Shown piece by piece: positions 52,301 to 62,078 of a DNA stretch of 64,000 nt. Every line of letters starts with the position of its first letter. The first letter of the stretch is position 1. The DNA comes from Clusia tigrina. Taxonomy: Eukaryota > Arthropoda > Insecta > Diptera > Clusiidae. Below the pieces are notes generated by a model. The model ran no database searches. It saw only the letters and a program-made list of their open reading frames with translations, and was not told where the DNA came from. Location: the NCBI GenBank assembly GCA_920105625.2, contig OV050031.1, positions 48,078,925 to 48,142,924 of the forward strand. The letters are read 5' to 3'. The position numbers and the translations under genes are program-made.

Positions 52301-52664
52301 CTATTCGAACATATGGTTAAAAAATTTAATAAAATGCAAATGAAAACAAGTTTTACGCTGCAGCCTCATATGGGATCTGAAGTCCGCATCACCATATGAT
52401 TGTATAGTTGCCATAAACTCATCGCATTTAGTATGCTTCTCTTGGTCTATGCCAGATCCTTGAGAGCTTGAGCTGGAACTGAAACTGTGCATACACCATG
52501 TCAAGCATTTCTTCTATTTCTGATTGCTCTTTGAGTCGACGCAAAGTACTGTTGTCATCCAATAAAATAGTTGTAACCTAAATAATCACATATATAAAAT
52601 ATTATCTTGTATTATTAATCAGTATTTAAAGTTAAATTACCAATACTTCCTCCGAATTTGCCAT
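52301..52664 (-). pseudogene. Harbinger B transposase, N-terminal exons
   Basis: Exon 1 52664-52641 encodes MANSEEVL, followed by a 63-bp intron (GT at 52640, AG at 52578) in phase 0. Exon 2 from 52577: VTTILLDDNSTLRRLKEQSE, IEEMLDMVYA, then a frameshift inside a Ser-rich linker, then KHTKCDEFMATIQSYGDADF and RSHMRLQRKTC. The FRSH-R pattern is where Harbinger transposases begin their conserved part. The DDE domain is deleted. Confidence 0.65.
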
Positions 52665-53383
52665 TTTCTATTTTTCCTGTTCTTTAAAATTTGTTTACAA
52701 ATGTGTATGTATAAGCATTTTAATTGTCAAAAGCAGTGCTGCCAAATACTAAAATGTTAAGCGACGGGTAGCGTTTTGGCGTTTTATTTACACTCGCGTT
52801 GAAAGAAATACAGCTATTATACAGCTATCTGCAACATATAGGGTTGATCAGGGAAAAGTCACCCGCACTTTTGACATATGGGATCTGAAGTCCGCATCAC
52901 CATATGATTGTATAGTTGCCATAAACTCATCGCATTTAGTATGCTTCTCTTGGTCTATGCCAGATCCTTGAGAGCTTGAGCTGGAACTGAAACTGTGCAT
53001 ACACCATGTCAAGCATTTCTTCTATTTCTGATTGCTCTTTGAGTCGACGCAAAGTACTGTTGTCATCCAATAAAATAGTTGTAACCTAAATAATCACATA
53101 TATAAAATATTATCTTGTATTAATTAATCAGTATTTAAAGTTAAATTACCAATACTTCCTCCGAATTTGCCATTTTCTATTTTTCCTGTTCTTTAAAATT
53201 TGTTTACAAATGTGTATGTATAAGCATTTTAATTGTCAAAAGCAGTGCTGCCAAATACTAAAATGTTAAGCGACGGGTAGCGTTTTGGCGTTTTATTTAC
53301 ACTCGCGTTGAAAGAAATACAGCTATTATACAGCTATCTGCAACATATAGGGTTGATCAGGGAAAAGTCACCCGCACTTTTGA
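52367..53383. repeat. Tandem duplication, about 509-bp unit, two copies
   Basis: 52367-52874 and 52875-53383 are nearly identical by eye; the only difference I found is ATTATTAATC against ATTAATTAATC (one base). Each unit holds the right part of Harbinger B including its inverted repeat, plus 59 bases of host retroposon flank. The second copy carries the same transposase exons (ATG at 53173). The junction is TTTTGA joined to CATATGGG. Confidence 0.9.
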
Positions 53384-53834
53384 TATAAGGAACTTTCGGG
53401 TCTAAAATTAAAATTAGCCTACCTATATACATAATAAATATACATAGGGTCGTTAATATTGCGTGTGCAGAATATGGATATCATAATACTACTGACACGC
53501 CCACAATTAAACAAAAATCATTACTAGGGTCCTATTAAAGATTGCGCAACGAAATTTTACAGGAAGGGGTCAGGTACTAACATTAAACACCACAAAAAAT
53601 GAGCTAGTTATTTTCACAGCCACGCCCACCATTGACATATTATTATAACTTACGACTTATACAATATTTTTTGACGTTATTTTATATTAGTACAAATATT
53701 GATACTACAAAGTCATATACGAGGTGTGATCAAAAAAGAACCGTTATTGTGTGATCAAAAAATAAAGTATTTATTTATTCATCAACAACTATCTTGTCCC
53801 CTTTAAAGTAATTCCCCTCAGATATAATACACTT

Positions 53835-54456
53835 ATGCCAGCATTTTTTTCAATTCTCGAAACACTTCTGAAACGCTTTTTTTGGTATCGTCTACAGCTC
53901 CTGTTTCGATTTTTCTTTTATCTCCTCAATCGTAGCAAAACGCTTTCCTTTCATCGGTGTCTTCAGTTTGGGAAAGAGAAAAAAGTCAGCGGGGATAAGG
54001 TGGTTGAGTCCGGTGAATAAGGTGGTTGAGGCATGATACCGGTTTTGTTTTTGGCCAAAAACAGCTCCTGAGCGATGTCCATGCGACGTTGTTTTTGCTC
54101 AAAATTTAGCAATTTTGGAACAATCTTTGCTGCCGCACGTTTCATGCCTAAAACATCCGTAAAAATTGCTTGGCATGAGCCGAACGATATGCCAACATCA
54201 TCAGCAACCTTTCTGATACTGATTCGACGATTATCCAAAATCATTTTCTTCACTGCGTCAATATTTTCATCGGTTGTTGACGTGCTCGGGCGACCAAGAC
54301 GAGCATCGTAATTGACATCTTCTCGGCCTTCCTTAAACCGGTTATACCACAATTGAACTTGTGTTCTGCTCATAGTAGACTCGCCAAAGGCCACAGTCAA
54401 CATTTCAAATGTCCTTGCGCATTTAATTTCATTTTTTACACAAAACTGAATACAGT
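53835..54456 (-). pseudogene. Mariner 2 transposase with catalytic core deleted
   Basis: MDQRNCIQFCVKNEIKCARTF starts at about 54468, then the helix-turn-helix part QVQLWYNRFKEGREDV, the linker RLGRPSTSTTDENIDAVKKM and the second HTH KVADDVGISFGSCQAIFTDVL. Sequence jumps from DIAQELF to LAKNKTGIMPQPPYSPD at about 54055, losing roughly 170 residues with the first two catalytic acids. After a frame change the C-terminus (FATIEEIKEKSKQEL-like) runs to about 53835. Mariner family, related to SETMAR-type transposases. Confidence 0.82.
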
Positions 54457-55045
54457 TTCTTTGATCCATTTTTTTCGAATAGTACAAAATCGAAGAGCAC
54501 ACCAAAACACGATTAACCTTTTTATCTGCCAAAAACAAACTGACAATCCAAAATGGTTGGTATTGCCAACATATATAACAGACATGTGTACCAACTTAAA
54601 AACATCCGTAAAAATTGCTTGGCATGAGCCGAACGATATGCCAACATCATCAGCAACCTCTCTGATAGTAATTCGACGATTATCCAAAATCATTTTCTTC
54701 ACTGCGTCAATATTTTCATCGGTTGTTGACGTGCTCGGGCGACCAAGACAAGCATCGTCATTGACATCTTCTTGCCCTTTCTTAAACCGGTTATACCACA
54801 ATTGAACTTGTGTTCTGCTCATAGTAGACTCGCCAAAGGCCACAGTCAACATTTCAAATGTCCTTGCGCATTTAATTTCATTTTTTACACAAAACTGAAT
54901 ACAGTTTCTTTGATCCATTTTATTGAATAGTACAAAATCGTAGAGCACACCAAAACACGACTAACCTTTTTATCTGTCAAAAACAAACTGACAATCCAAA
55001 ATGGTTGGTATTGCCAACATATATAACAGACATGTGTACCAACAT
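54148..55045. repeat. Internal tandem duplication in mariner 2, about 449-bp unit
   Basis: 54148-54596 and 54597-55045. Each starts at AAAACATCCGTAAAAATTGC and ends in GTGTACCAAC. Copies differ at about a dozen positions (for example CTTTCTGATACTG against CTCTCTGATAGTA), so the duplication is old or the copies came from different elements. It repeats the transposase N-terminal half, including its ATG (second at about 54918). Confidence 0.88.
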
Positions 55046-55559
55046 AAAAAAAAAAAAATGCGAACATCGAACATACGTAACTCACGAAAAGATGAAAATA
55101 ACGGTTATCTTTTGATCACACCTCGTACAAGAAATTCGGTCGATCAGATAAAAACCACGCGTCCCACTAATATAATCAATTCAAGGTACCCTACCGAAAA
55201 TAACCGTAGATATTCCCTAATGATGGTTTATGAAGAAAACATCCCCATTGTTTAACTCGCACGCATAAGGAAAGGTAAGAATTTCGAAATCGGTCTAACC
55301 CGAGTTCAGACTTCTTTGCTCGTTACTTAAATGAATAGTCTTAAATTTAATTTTCTGAATATGTACCTGTTTATTGCTATAAGATATAGTGAAACATTTT
55401 TTCAATCAAAAAATTTTCAAATACATTTCTTTAATGTATTTAATATAATAGGTTAATTTTGTTTTTTAACAAAGCATATCTTACTATTCGAACATATGTC
55501 TGCAAAATTTAATAAAATTAAATGTCTGAAAATGATACATACATGAAATTTGTCATTAT

Positions 55560-55880
55560 TGACATTGTTTTGTAGTGATTATATCTAAGCCTTATATGGG
55601 ATCTGAAGTCGGCATTGTATAGTTGCCACATACTCATCGCATTTAGGATGCTCTTCTTAGTCTATGTCAGATCCTTCAGAGCTTGAGCTGGCACTGGAAG
55701 TCTGTGCATACACCATGTCAAGCATTTCTTCTATTTCTGATTGCTCTTTGAGGCGACGCTAAGTGCTGTTGTCCTCCAATAAAAAAGTTGTAACCTATAT
55801 AGTATATTATCATGTATGAATTAATATGTACACAATTAAAGTTAAAAAAAAGCTGGGAATTTGCTCAGATTTTGCCATAT
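55560..55880 (-). pseudogene. Harbinger copy C transposase N-terminal exon
   Basis: Related to 52301-52664. Minus-strand pieces read SEIEEMLDMVYAQ and SSASSSSEGSDID, a stop, then EEHPKCDE, and further DADFRSHIR near 55595. The Ser-rich acidic linker followed by an FRSH(M/I)R block fits the start of Harbinger transposases. The first exon start is poorly kept (about 55870). Confidence 0.55.
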
Positions 55881-56125
55881 TCAAATTTTCCTTTTCCTCT
55901 TTAAAATTTGTTTACAAATGTGTATGTCTTTTGCAGTCTGCAGTTTTATTTAATTCAGTTCTATTGTAGTTTTACAATATAAAATACTTTAGAAAAACTG
56001 TAAGTAACTTGTTGCTTGAATCGGCAAAAAGAGAATGATTATAACGAACAAGAATTAAATGCAAGAATATGTGAAAACGAATAATAGTGTTGCCAACTTT
56101 AAATAAATATTCATTTCAACATTCC

Positions 56126-56189
56126 CACTTTTAGATATAAGCTTGAATTTTAAGTATTTAATTCATTGAACTTCAATTAAATATCAAAA
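56126..56189. other. Short AT-rich spacer
   Basis: No feature seen between Harbinger copy C and the copia fragment. Confidence 0.4.
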
Positions 56190-56584
56190 ACGCGGGTGTT
56201 TCTCCTTCGGTAGAAACTTCGTCGATCCGTCGGCATACTGCTCATTAGATTGCCCAAACTTCCAATTAAAGAAGCCAATGCTTCGTTCTTTTGTGAAATG
56301 GGTTTTTCACAATACGTATGGCGCTTTGGTTGTCCATATAAAATTTAGGTTTTTCAATATCATCACTAAAAGCTCAGATAGTAAATATTTAATCGAAACA
56401 AGTTCCATCATACCATCCGCTGCTGCCATATACTCCGATTCGGTTGTCTAAAGCGCCACTGTCTTTTGCCACATCGATCCCCAGCTAATTATGCTATCAC
56501 CAAGCATGAAAACGTATCCTGTAGTCGATCTTCTTGTTCTAAAAACTCCAGCGTAATCTGCATGACTATAACCGGCTAAGCTTA

Positions 56585-58872
56585 CCTTTGGTCCATATAA
56601 ATCTCCGGGTCCGGATGGAATTTATCCAGCTGAACTGTAACAATCACGGGACATAATTACGCCCTGGGTTGTGACTGCAATTATAAGCTGTCTTAACATG
56701 GGCTTTATTCCGCTGAGATGGAGAGAAACGAAGGTTTCCTTCATGCCCAAGGCAGGCAGGTCCTCTCATGTAAATCCTAAAGACTTCAGAACAATCAGTC
56801 TCACGTCTTTCCTCCTAAAAACACTGGAGAGATTGATGGATGCACACTTACGGGAAGCTATACCAACAGGTAGAATCTCCTCGGCACAACATGCATATAT
56901 GAAGGGCAAATCGACAGAGACGGCGTTACACGTACTTATTGGTATAGTGGAAAAAGCCATCCAGCAGAAACATTTCGCACTAGCGGCGTTCATTGACATA
57001 GAAGGCGCTTTCAACAAAATAAATGCGAAGGCCATTACGGGAGCGTTAGCAGCTCTGGGCGTCGATCCTAATATGGTAGCTATGGTAGAGATGATACTCG
57101 TCAGTAGAAAGGTAACTGCCAGCTTAGGTTCCCACACCTTAAGCAGACAGCTCTGCAGAGGCACTCCTCAGGGAGGAGTCCTCTCCCCCCTGCTCTGGAA
57201 TTTGGCGGTAAATTCATTATTGCTAGCCCTAGAGAGGGAGGTTTGCCATGTCGTCGACTACGCTGATGACTTGGCAATTGTGATCAGAGGGAAATATCCA
57301 AACACTCTTATGGATATTTTGCGCTCTAGCATGGCCACGCTTACTGGTTGGACGGGAAGAAGGGGATTAGGGTTAAACCCTGATAAAATGGAATTAATCC
57401 TCTTTTCTAAGAAAAATAGATCTCCTGAGGTCTCCCTGCTAACATACAAAGGTGTGGAAATTCCAATGAAGGAGACAGTTAGATATTTGGGACTAGTACT
57501 AGATAGAAAACCTACCTGGAAACCCAATATTGAAGAAAGAGTCAGGAAGGCCAATATTGCTTTGTACACATGTAAAAAAGCGGTCGGAATCAGGTGGGGG
57601 CTATCCCCACGAATTATGCACTGACTATACATTTCGGTGGTCAGACCCATATTGCTATATGGAATACTGGTATGGTGGCCAGCCACTCAGAAACAAAGCT
57701 ATTTGAAGCTTCTGAGCAAGGTCCAAAGAACGGCTTTTTTATGCATCTCTGGTGCCTTAAGGACCACGCCTACTAAAGCTTTAGAAGTAATACTCAACCT
57801 ACCTACATTAGAGCAGGTAGGGACACAAGTGGCCGCCACATCAGCACTAAGGCTGAAATGTGCGGCGTTATGGCATGATCGGCAGATTGGTCACTCGACT
57901 ATTGCGCATACCTGGAGTAGTCCTAACCAACACATTGACCACTCTATACCTAATCTCAACTTCGATAGGCATTTCCAGACATATATTCCGTCTAGAAGAG
58001 AGTGGCAAACACCAATGCCATGGAGAAGGGGGGAACTTAATTTCCACACTGATGGATCCAAACGTGTCGGTTTTGGAGTTTTCTCACAAGAATTGGGACT
58101 GGAACTTTCTTTGCGTCTCCCCGACCACTGCAGTGTTTATCAAGCAGAGGTGCTAGCCATAAAGAAGGCAGCCGTCTACTTAAATAGACATGCCGTAACA
58201 AAAAATATTATAAATATCTACTCGGATAACCAGGCGGCCATCTTGTCAATGAATTCGGTGGCACTGAAATCAAAGGTTGCTCAGGACTGCCGAGCAGCCC
58301 TAAATGATATCAGTACCATTTTCAAGGTATGCCTTATATGGGTTCCGGGGCATAGAGATATTGCGGGAAACTGTAGGGCTGATGACTTAGCCAGACGGGG
58401 TACCAACTTTCCTTTAGGCACGGACAGATGTGAGATTGGAATACCAATTGCCACCTGTAAACTGATGCTGAAGGATAGGGTAGTGAGTGAGACCAATGGG
58501 TCTTGGGCACAAGAGGGCACTTGCTGAACGACTAGGCTAATGTGGCCGGAACTTAATAGTCGGAAAACTAGAGACTTGCTTGCCCTGCCGAGAGAGAATA
58601 TCTCTAAGGTCGTGGCATGTATAACTGGTCACTGGCTTTTCGGCAGACATGCTCTCAGGCTGGGAGTATTCTCTCATGAATACTGCAGAAGCTGTGGGGA
58701 TGAGGAGGAGGAGGAGACTGTGGAAGATCTCTTCTGTAGTTGCCCCGCACTGGCTAGAAGCAGAGCGGGCTCTTTAGGCAAATACGCTTTTAGCTCTCTT
58801 ACAGAGGTGTCTAGCGCGAAGATCAAACAAATCCTGCACTTTATTAGGGCTTCAAAATGGTTCGACGAGTGA
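56585..58872 (+). pseudogene. LINE ORF2: RT, RNase H and CCHC end, three in-frame stops
   Basis: One frame throughout with stops at 56638-56640 (TAA), 57622-57624 (TGA) and 58525-58527 (TGA). RT blocks: DFRTISLTSFLLKTLERLM, FIDIEGAFNKIN, GTPQGGVLSPLLWN, YADDLAIVIRGK (YADD kept), GLGLNPDKMELILFS and YLGLVLDRKPTWKPN. RNase H: LNFHTDGSKRVGFGVFSQEL, YQAEVLAIKKAA, IYSDNQAAILSM, PGHRDIAGNCRADDLARRG. C-terminal finger CRSCGDEEEEETVEDLFCSC, stop at 58872. Only point stops, no frameshift, so decay is mild. Confidence 0.9.
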
Positions 58873-58939
58873 ATTGGAGGTGCGTTGTGGCGCGGTGGTA
58901 TCACTCCTTGGACTGGCTGCCACATTAACCTAACCTAAC
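56585..58939 (+). mobile_element. 5'-truncated LINE with RNase H and (CCTAA)n tail
   Basis: Target duplication CTAAGCTTA at 56576-56584 and 58940-58948. Starts inside RT ([17 protein letters not shown]) and ends with TTAACCTAACCTAACC just before the duplication. 2355 bp. Related to but clearly distinct from the LOA-type element at 41423. Its 5' end is a simple truncation. Confidence 0.85.
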
Positions 58940-59088
58940 CTAAGCTTAAGTTGTTCTCGCCTTTGAAGATTATGCCCATCTGGAGTGTTCCTTTAATATA
59001 TTTTAAAAGTCTTTTGACTGCATTTATATATGCTGGTTTCTCCGAATATCTGCTTGCATTGCGTAACTGATGTCCAGACGTTAGAATC

Positions 59089-60899
59089 ATTGAGATACGT
59101 GGTAACATCACGAGCTCTCCTTTGAAGTTTCCAGTGATTATTGTTCCCTCAATGACGCTACCCAAAATCCGTTTAACAACCAATCTCGTTCCATTACATA
59201 GTTTCGATGCATTTAGATTTCGCAGCAAATCAATTGGTGCACCAATTTTAATTTTTAAAACATGTGGTGGTAATCCAGGCAAATCCAAAAAATTTTAAAA
59301 CTCTGTAGGAAAGTTCACAGAATCATTCTTGTCAACTACAGTGTCCATTGAATTAAATGTAAATACTTCACTGTATAATTTACTTTGGATGCATATATTA
59401 ATGGCATCTACATAAATTTTTTTTGCTGCCAATATAGTCCGTTCGCTTAACCATTGATGATTGTTGAGATTTGCTTGAAGATTTGGGAACACCTTTTCAA
59501 TCAATTCATTTCTGGATGGCACATTAATGCAAAAATCTTCTGGTAATTTTAACATTTGATAAAATGGGTTGGGTCCCATTACCAATATCAAGCAACTGTT
59601 GCGAAAATCGTGCAGCAGATGGAATGTTGTGAACTTGGATACGCATGTTCGTCTTTAATTTTAATGTATAAACGTTGCGCCATAGTCCAGAAGATTTATT
59701 TCGTCAGCATAAGTTGATCGGGGTATCACGGGCAGTGTTTGACGAAAATCACCGGACAATAAAATGAGTGCACCACCAAAAAGTCTGTTGTTGCCTTTTA
59801 AATCTTCCAATGTTCGATTTAAGGCTTCTTATGAAAGTTTATGTGCCATGGTACATTCATCCCAAATAATAATTTTGCATTCTATTAGCACCTGACCCAT
59901 ACCAGAATGTTTTTTTGTTGTTGCAAACAGTGCTGTCATTTATTTTGATATTCAAAGGCAACTTCAATGCTGAATGAGCTGTCCATCCTCCATCCAACAA
60001 AGTGGCTGCAATTCCCGATGATGCAATAGCTAAAGCTATATGCACTCAGGACCGTATTTGAGTCAATATCAGGGCAATTAAAAATGTTTTGCCTGTCCCT
60101 CCTGCAGCATCCAAAAAGAAGAAACCACCTTGTTCAGCAGCAACAGCATGCATAATCATATTGTAAACTATCCTTTGTTCTGATAACAATTCAGGTTCAT
60201 GTGTTTGCACAAACATATTCAAATTGTCCACATTGTATGATGCCTCACGTTGCAATTCATGGTTATATAAATCACTTGCGGGTCGATTTGGTGGTGGCAG
60301 TCCCAATGTCATGAGTGAATTATTCGAGATTTGCATACACAAATCTTCCAGCTTGATTAATGCCACATTGTAGATATTTGGTGTGTAACCTAAATTATTG
60401 TCATCTTTCAATGTCCTTTGGGCGTGCAAGATGTTTTCGCTCATAGAATCTTTGAATTTTTCCCACAATGAAAGTTGGTTCCTTGGGAAACATATTGTTA
60501 AAATATTTTCAAATAATGTTCTGATTTTATGTGGTGTTGAAATAAGAGCAGCATCGGCCATAGTTGTATCCCAATAGGCATCACCTTCCAACAGTTTCGA
60601 GGTTAAACAGGCTGCATGGTTAGTTGGATATAATTGACCATCAACAGTTTTCAAATAATCGAACGCAGTTGGTCCGCGAACAGTAATAAGCAATAAACGC
60701 AAATAAAATCAATCTCGTTGTTTCCGATGTACTGTATATAATCTGCCCAAAAGATTGGTCGAAAAAATGACTGGATATCCGTCAATTGCTTTTCCTCTTT
60801 TCCGGGGTTGCCATACTTTTGACGGTTTATCCCATGTGAAGTACGTGGGCACTTCTGCGTAGAGCAATGTTTTTGCGAATTGTCCGTAAACAGTTTGTT
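59089..60899 (-). pseudogene. Helitron Pif1-type helicase domain, C-terminus cut
   Basis: 60954-60709 reads TYFTWDKPSKVWQPRKRGKA and FSTNLLGRLYTVHRKQRD, a TGA, then LRLLLITVRGPTAFDYLKT (60700). Walker A FLDAAGGTGKTFL at about 60075-60110. An in-frame stop at about 60044, then IALAIASSGIAATLLDGGWT. 59591-59295 and 59288-59089 carry [49 protein letters not shown] and [12 protein letters not shown]. The last helicase motifs are absent because copia sequence begins at 59088. Confidence 0.83.
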
Positions 60900-62012
60900 G
60901 TTGACATAATGTGAAAAATGCCGTCAATGTAGTTGTTGGCGGAGTTGAGGCCAATGCTGCAGCGTTCTGTTTGGTGAAATGTACTCGCTGACCATTTTGG
61001 AGATGTATTGCTAAATGATAACAGCGGGATCTCTGTCATGAATTTAAAATGTGAGGATACGTCAGACTGCTTTATTACTGCTGATATATCTTCCCATTTG
61101 ATAGCGGGTTATTTCGATCTTTTCCTTTATGGACTGCACGGAAAACACGACCATATCACTGCCTTTATTGACATACTTGCAAATATATTTGATGGATTTA
61201 ACTGAGCTTCAAAATTCAACATTAATATGCGCTTTATAAGTTTTGAATAGTATTGGTGAATATGGTACAATCCATCGATTATCACTGAGCACTTCGTTTT
61301 GATGTATGGTTTTCATGAATGATTGGCCACCGTGTTCAGTTGATCGTCTTCGATACAATGGATATCCATCAATTCCAGTTATGATGTCACTTAAAAAATC
61401 CTTAGGAAATCGTTTGTGCATTTTCCATTATCTATACTCGTACATGGTGAATATATGTTCATAGCTCCGCAGGGACCATGGATCATATTAGCGGTAACAA
61501 TGTCAAACAGTTCTGGATCAATAGCGCTATCTGGAATTTCTGCTGATATTATTTGATCGATTTCCTCTGGACGAATTTTGTTTATCAACCAAACCAAAAT
61601 ATGTGCGTGTGGCAATTCACGATTTTGCCACTCGATTGAATACATATGACAGCGAGTTTCACCAAATACATGATGTTTAACAATGATATAAATTAACGAT
61701 TTCAATTTTTGTTTAAAAATCCGCGCTGTTATGTCATGACGATCAGCAGCCGATTGTGCCTGCAGCAGACATTTATTTATTTCGTTCCACTGGGGATTGC
61801 AGGTAATCGTAATCAATAAGTCAGGTCGACCGTATAGACGAACATACGTCATGGTACCTGTATATACTCCTTCATATGTGGTGGACTGCCAGTATATGAC
61901 GATGGAAGTATGCACATGTTCCCAATTTCGTTGACGTTTACATTTGCACTACCATCGATAGTTCCTTTAATTGCGTCACGCAAATGTATGTATTTTTCTG
62001 CACGTAGTTTAG
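60900..62012 (-). pseudogene. Helitron Rep nuclease domain
   Basis: 62012 continues with KLRAEKYIHLRDAI and then, one frame over, 61915-61391: TMTYVRLYGRPDLLITITCN, RELPHAHILVW (HAH metal-binding motif at 61601-61609), IDPELFDIVTANMIHGPCG. 61421-61209: GIDGYPLYRRRSTEHGGQSF and RWIVPYSPILFKTYKAHINV, then an in-frame TGA at about 61207, then KSIKYICKYVNKGSDMVVF with the two catalytic tyrosines (about 61170-61193). The nuclease starts rolling-circle replication of the element. Confidence 0.82.
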
Positions 62013-62078
62013 CTGAAATAGATTAATAATAACAAATTAAGTGAGTGTATGTGAGTTCAGAGATTAAATGTATTACCT

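Larger units (their letters stand above)
51729..52815. mobile_element. Harbinger copy B: deleted element with both inverted repeats
   Basis: Left end AGCTGTGCTTCTTTCAACGC at 51729 and right end, complement AGCTGTATTTCTTTCAACGC, ending at 52815. The inverted repeats extend about 40 bp (ACTCGCGTTGAAAG, GCGTTTTAT). ATT flanks both ends (51726-51728, 52816-52818), the 3-bp duplication size of Harbinger elements. It keeps the start of the plus-strand Myb-like gene and the start of the minus-strand transposase, facing each other, with the middle deleted (1087 bp left). Its right part is duplicated (52875-53383). Confidence 0.8.
53720..55125 (-). mobile_element. Mariner 2: deleted, internally duplicated mariner
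   Basis: Ends CGAGGTGTGATCAAAA (53720) and its complement (to 55125), with inverted repeats of about 28 bp, each followed by TA (53718-53719, 55126-55127), the mariner target. 1406 bp. Contains one transposase N-terminal half twice and a scrap of the C-terminus; the catalytic core is missing. Inserted in the right part of the GTCY-type retroposon. Confidence 0.9.
51192..55376. mobile_element. mini-me-like GTCY repeat retroposon carrying Harbinger B and mariner 2
   Basis: Flanked by CTATAAGATATAGTGAA at 51175-51191 and 55377-55393 (17-bp perfect direct repeats). Own sequence: 51192-51728, about 53335-53719 and 55126-55376. It has TATACCC...GGGTATA inverted copies at 51213-51247, a (GTCY)n run (GTCCGTCTGCCCGTCTG, about 51358-51402) and the segment GCCGTTAGAGCTATCTTAATG. 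These are hallmarks of the dipteran mini-me repeat group. No coding sequence. Orientation not decided. Confidence 0.6.
51063..56125 (-). mobile_element. Harbinger copy C, split by a GTCY-type retroposon
   Basis: Left piece about 51063-51191 (shares TTATTAATTTTAAGTAACTG with copy B at 52152) and right piece 55377-56125 (shares GGTTAATTTTGTTTT...AACAAAGCATATCTTACTATTC with 52269-52310). The right piece then contains transposase exon sequence and the intron equivalent to copy B. Outer ends and inverted repeats are not recognisable. Its interruption at 51192-55376 is flanked by a 17-bp duplication. Confidence 0.6.
56190..59088 (-). pseudogene. Copia-like RNase H fragment split by a LINE
   Basis: Pieces 59088-58949 and 56584-56190 on the minus strand. 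The first reads [22 protein letters not shown] and [10 protein letters not shown], the second [57 protein letters not shown] and MDNQSAIRIVKNPFHKRTKH. The frame is continuous across the joint when the LINE and one copy of CTAAGCTTA are removed. A stop replaces a Ser in TVAL-TTESEY, and sequence after HKRTKH is deleted. Different from the copia element at 37075-41348. Confidence 0.82.

Noticed and set aside
58923..58945. Telomere sequence
   Set aside because: Only three CCTAA units, internal, and placed exactly at a LINE 3' end next to its target duplication.
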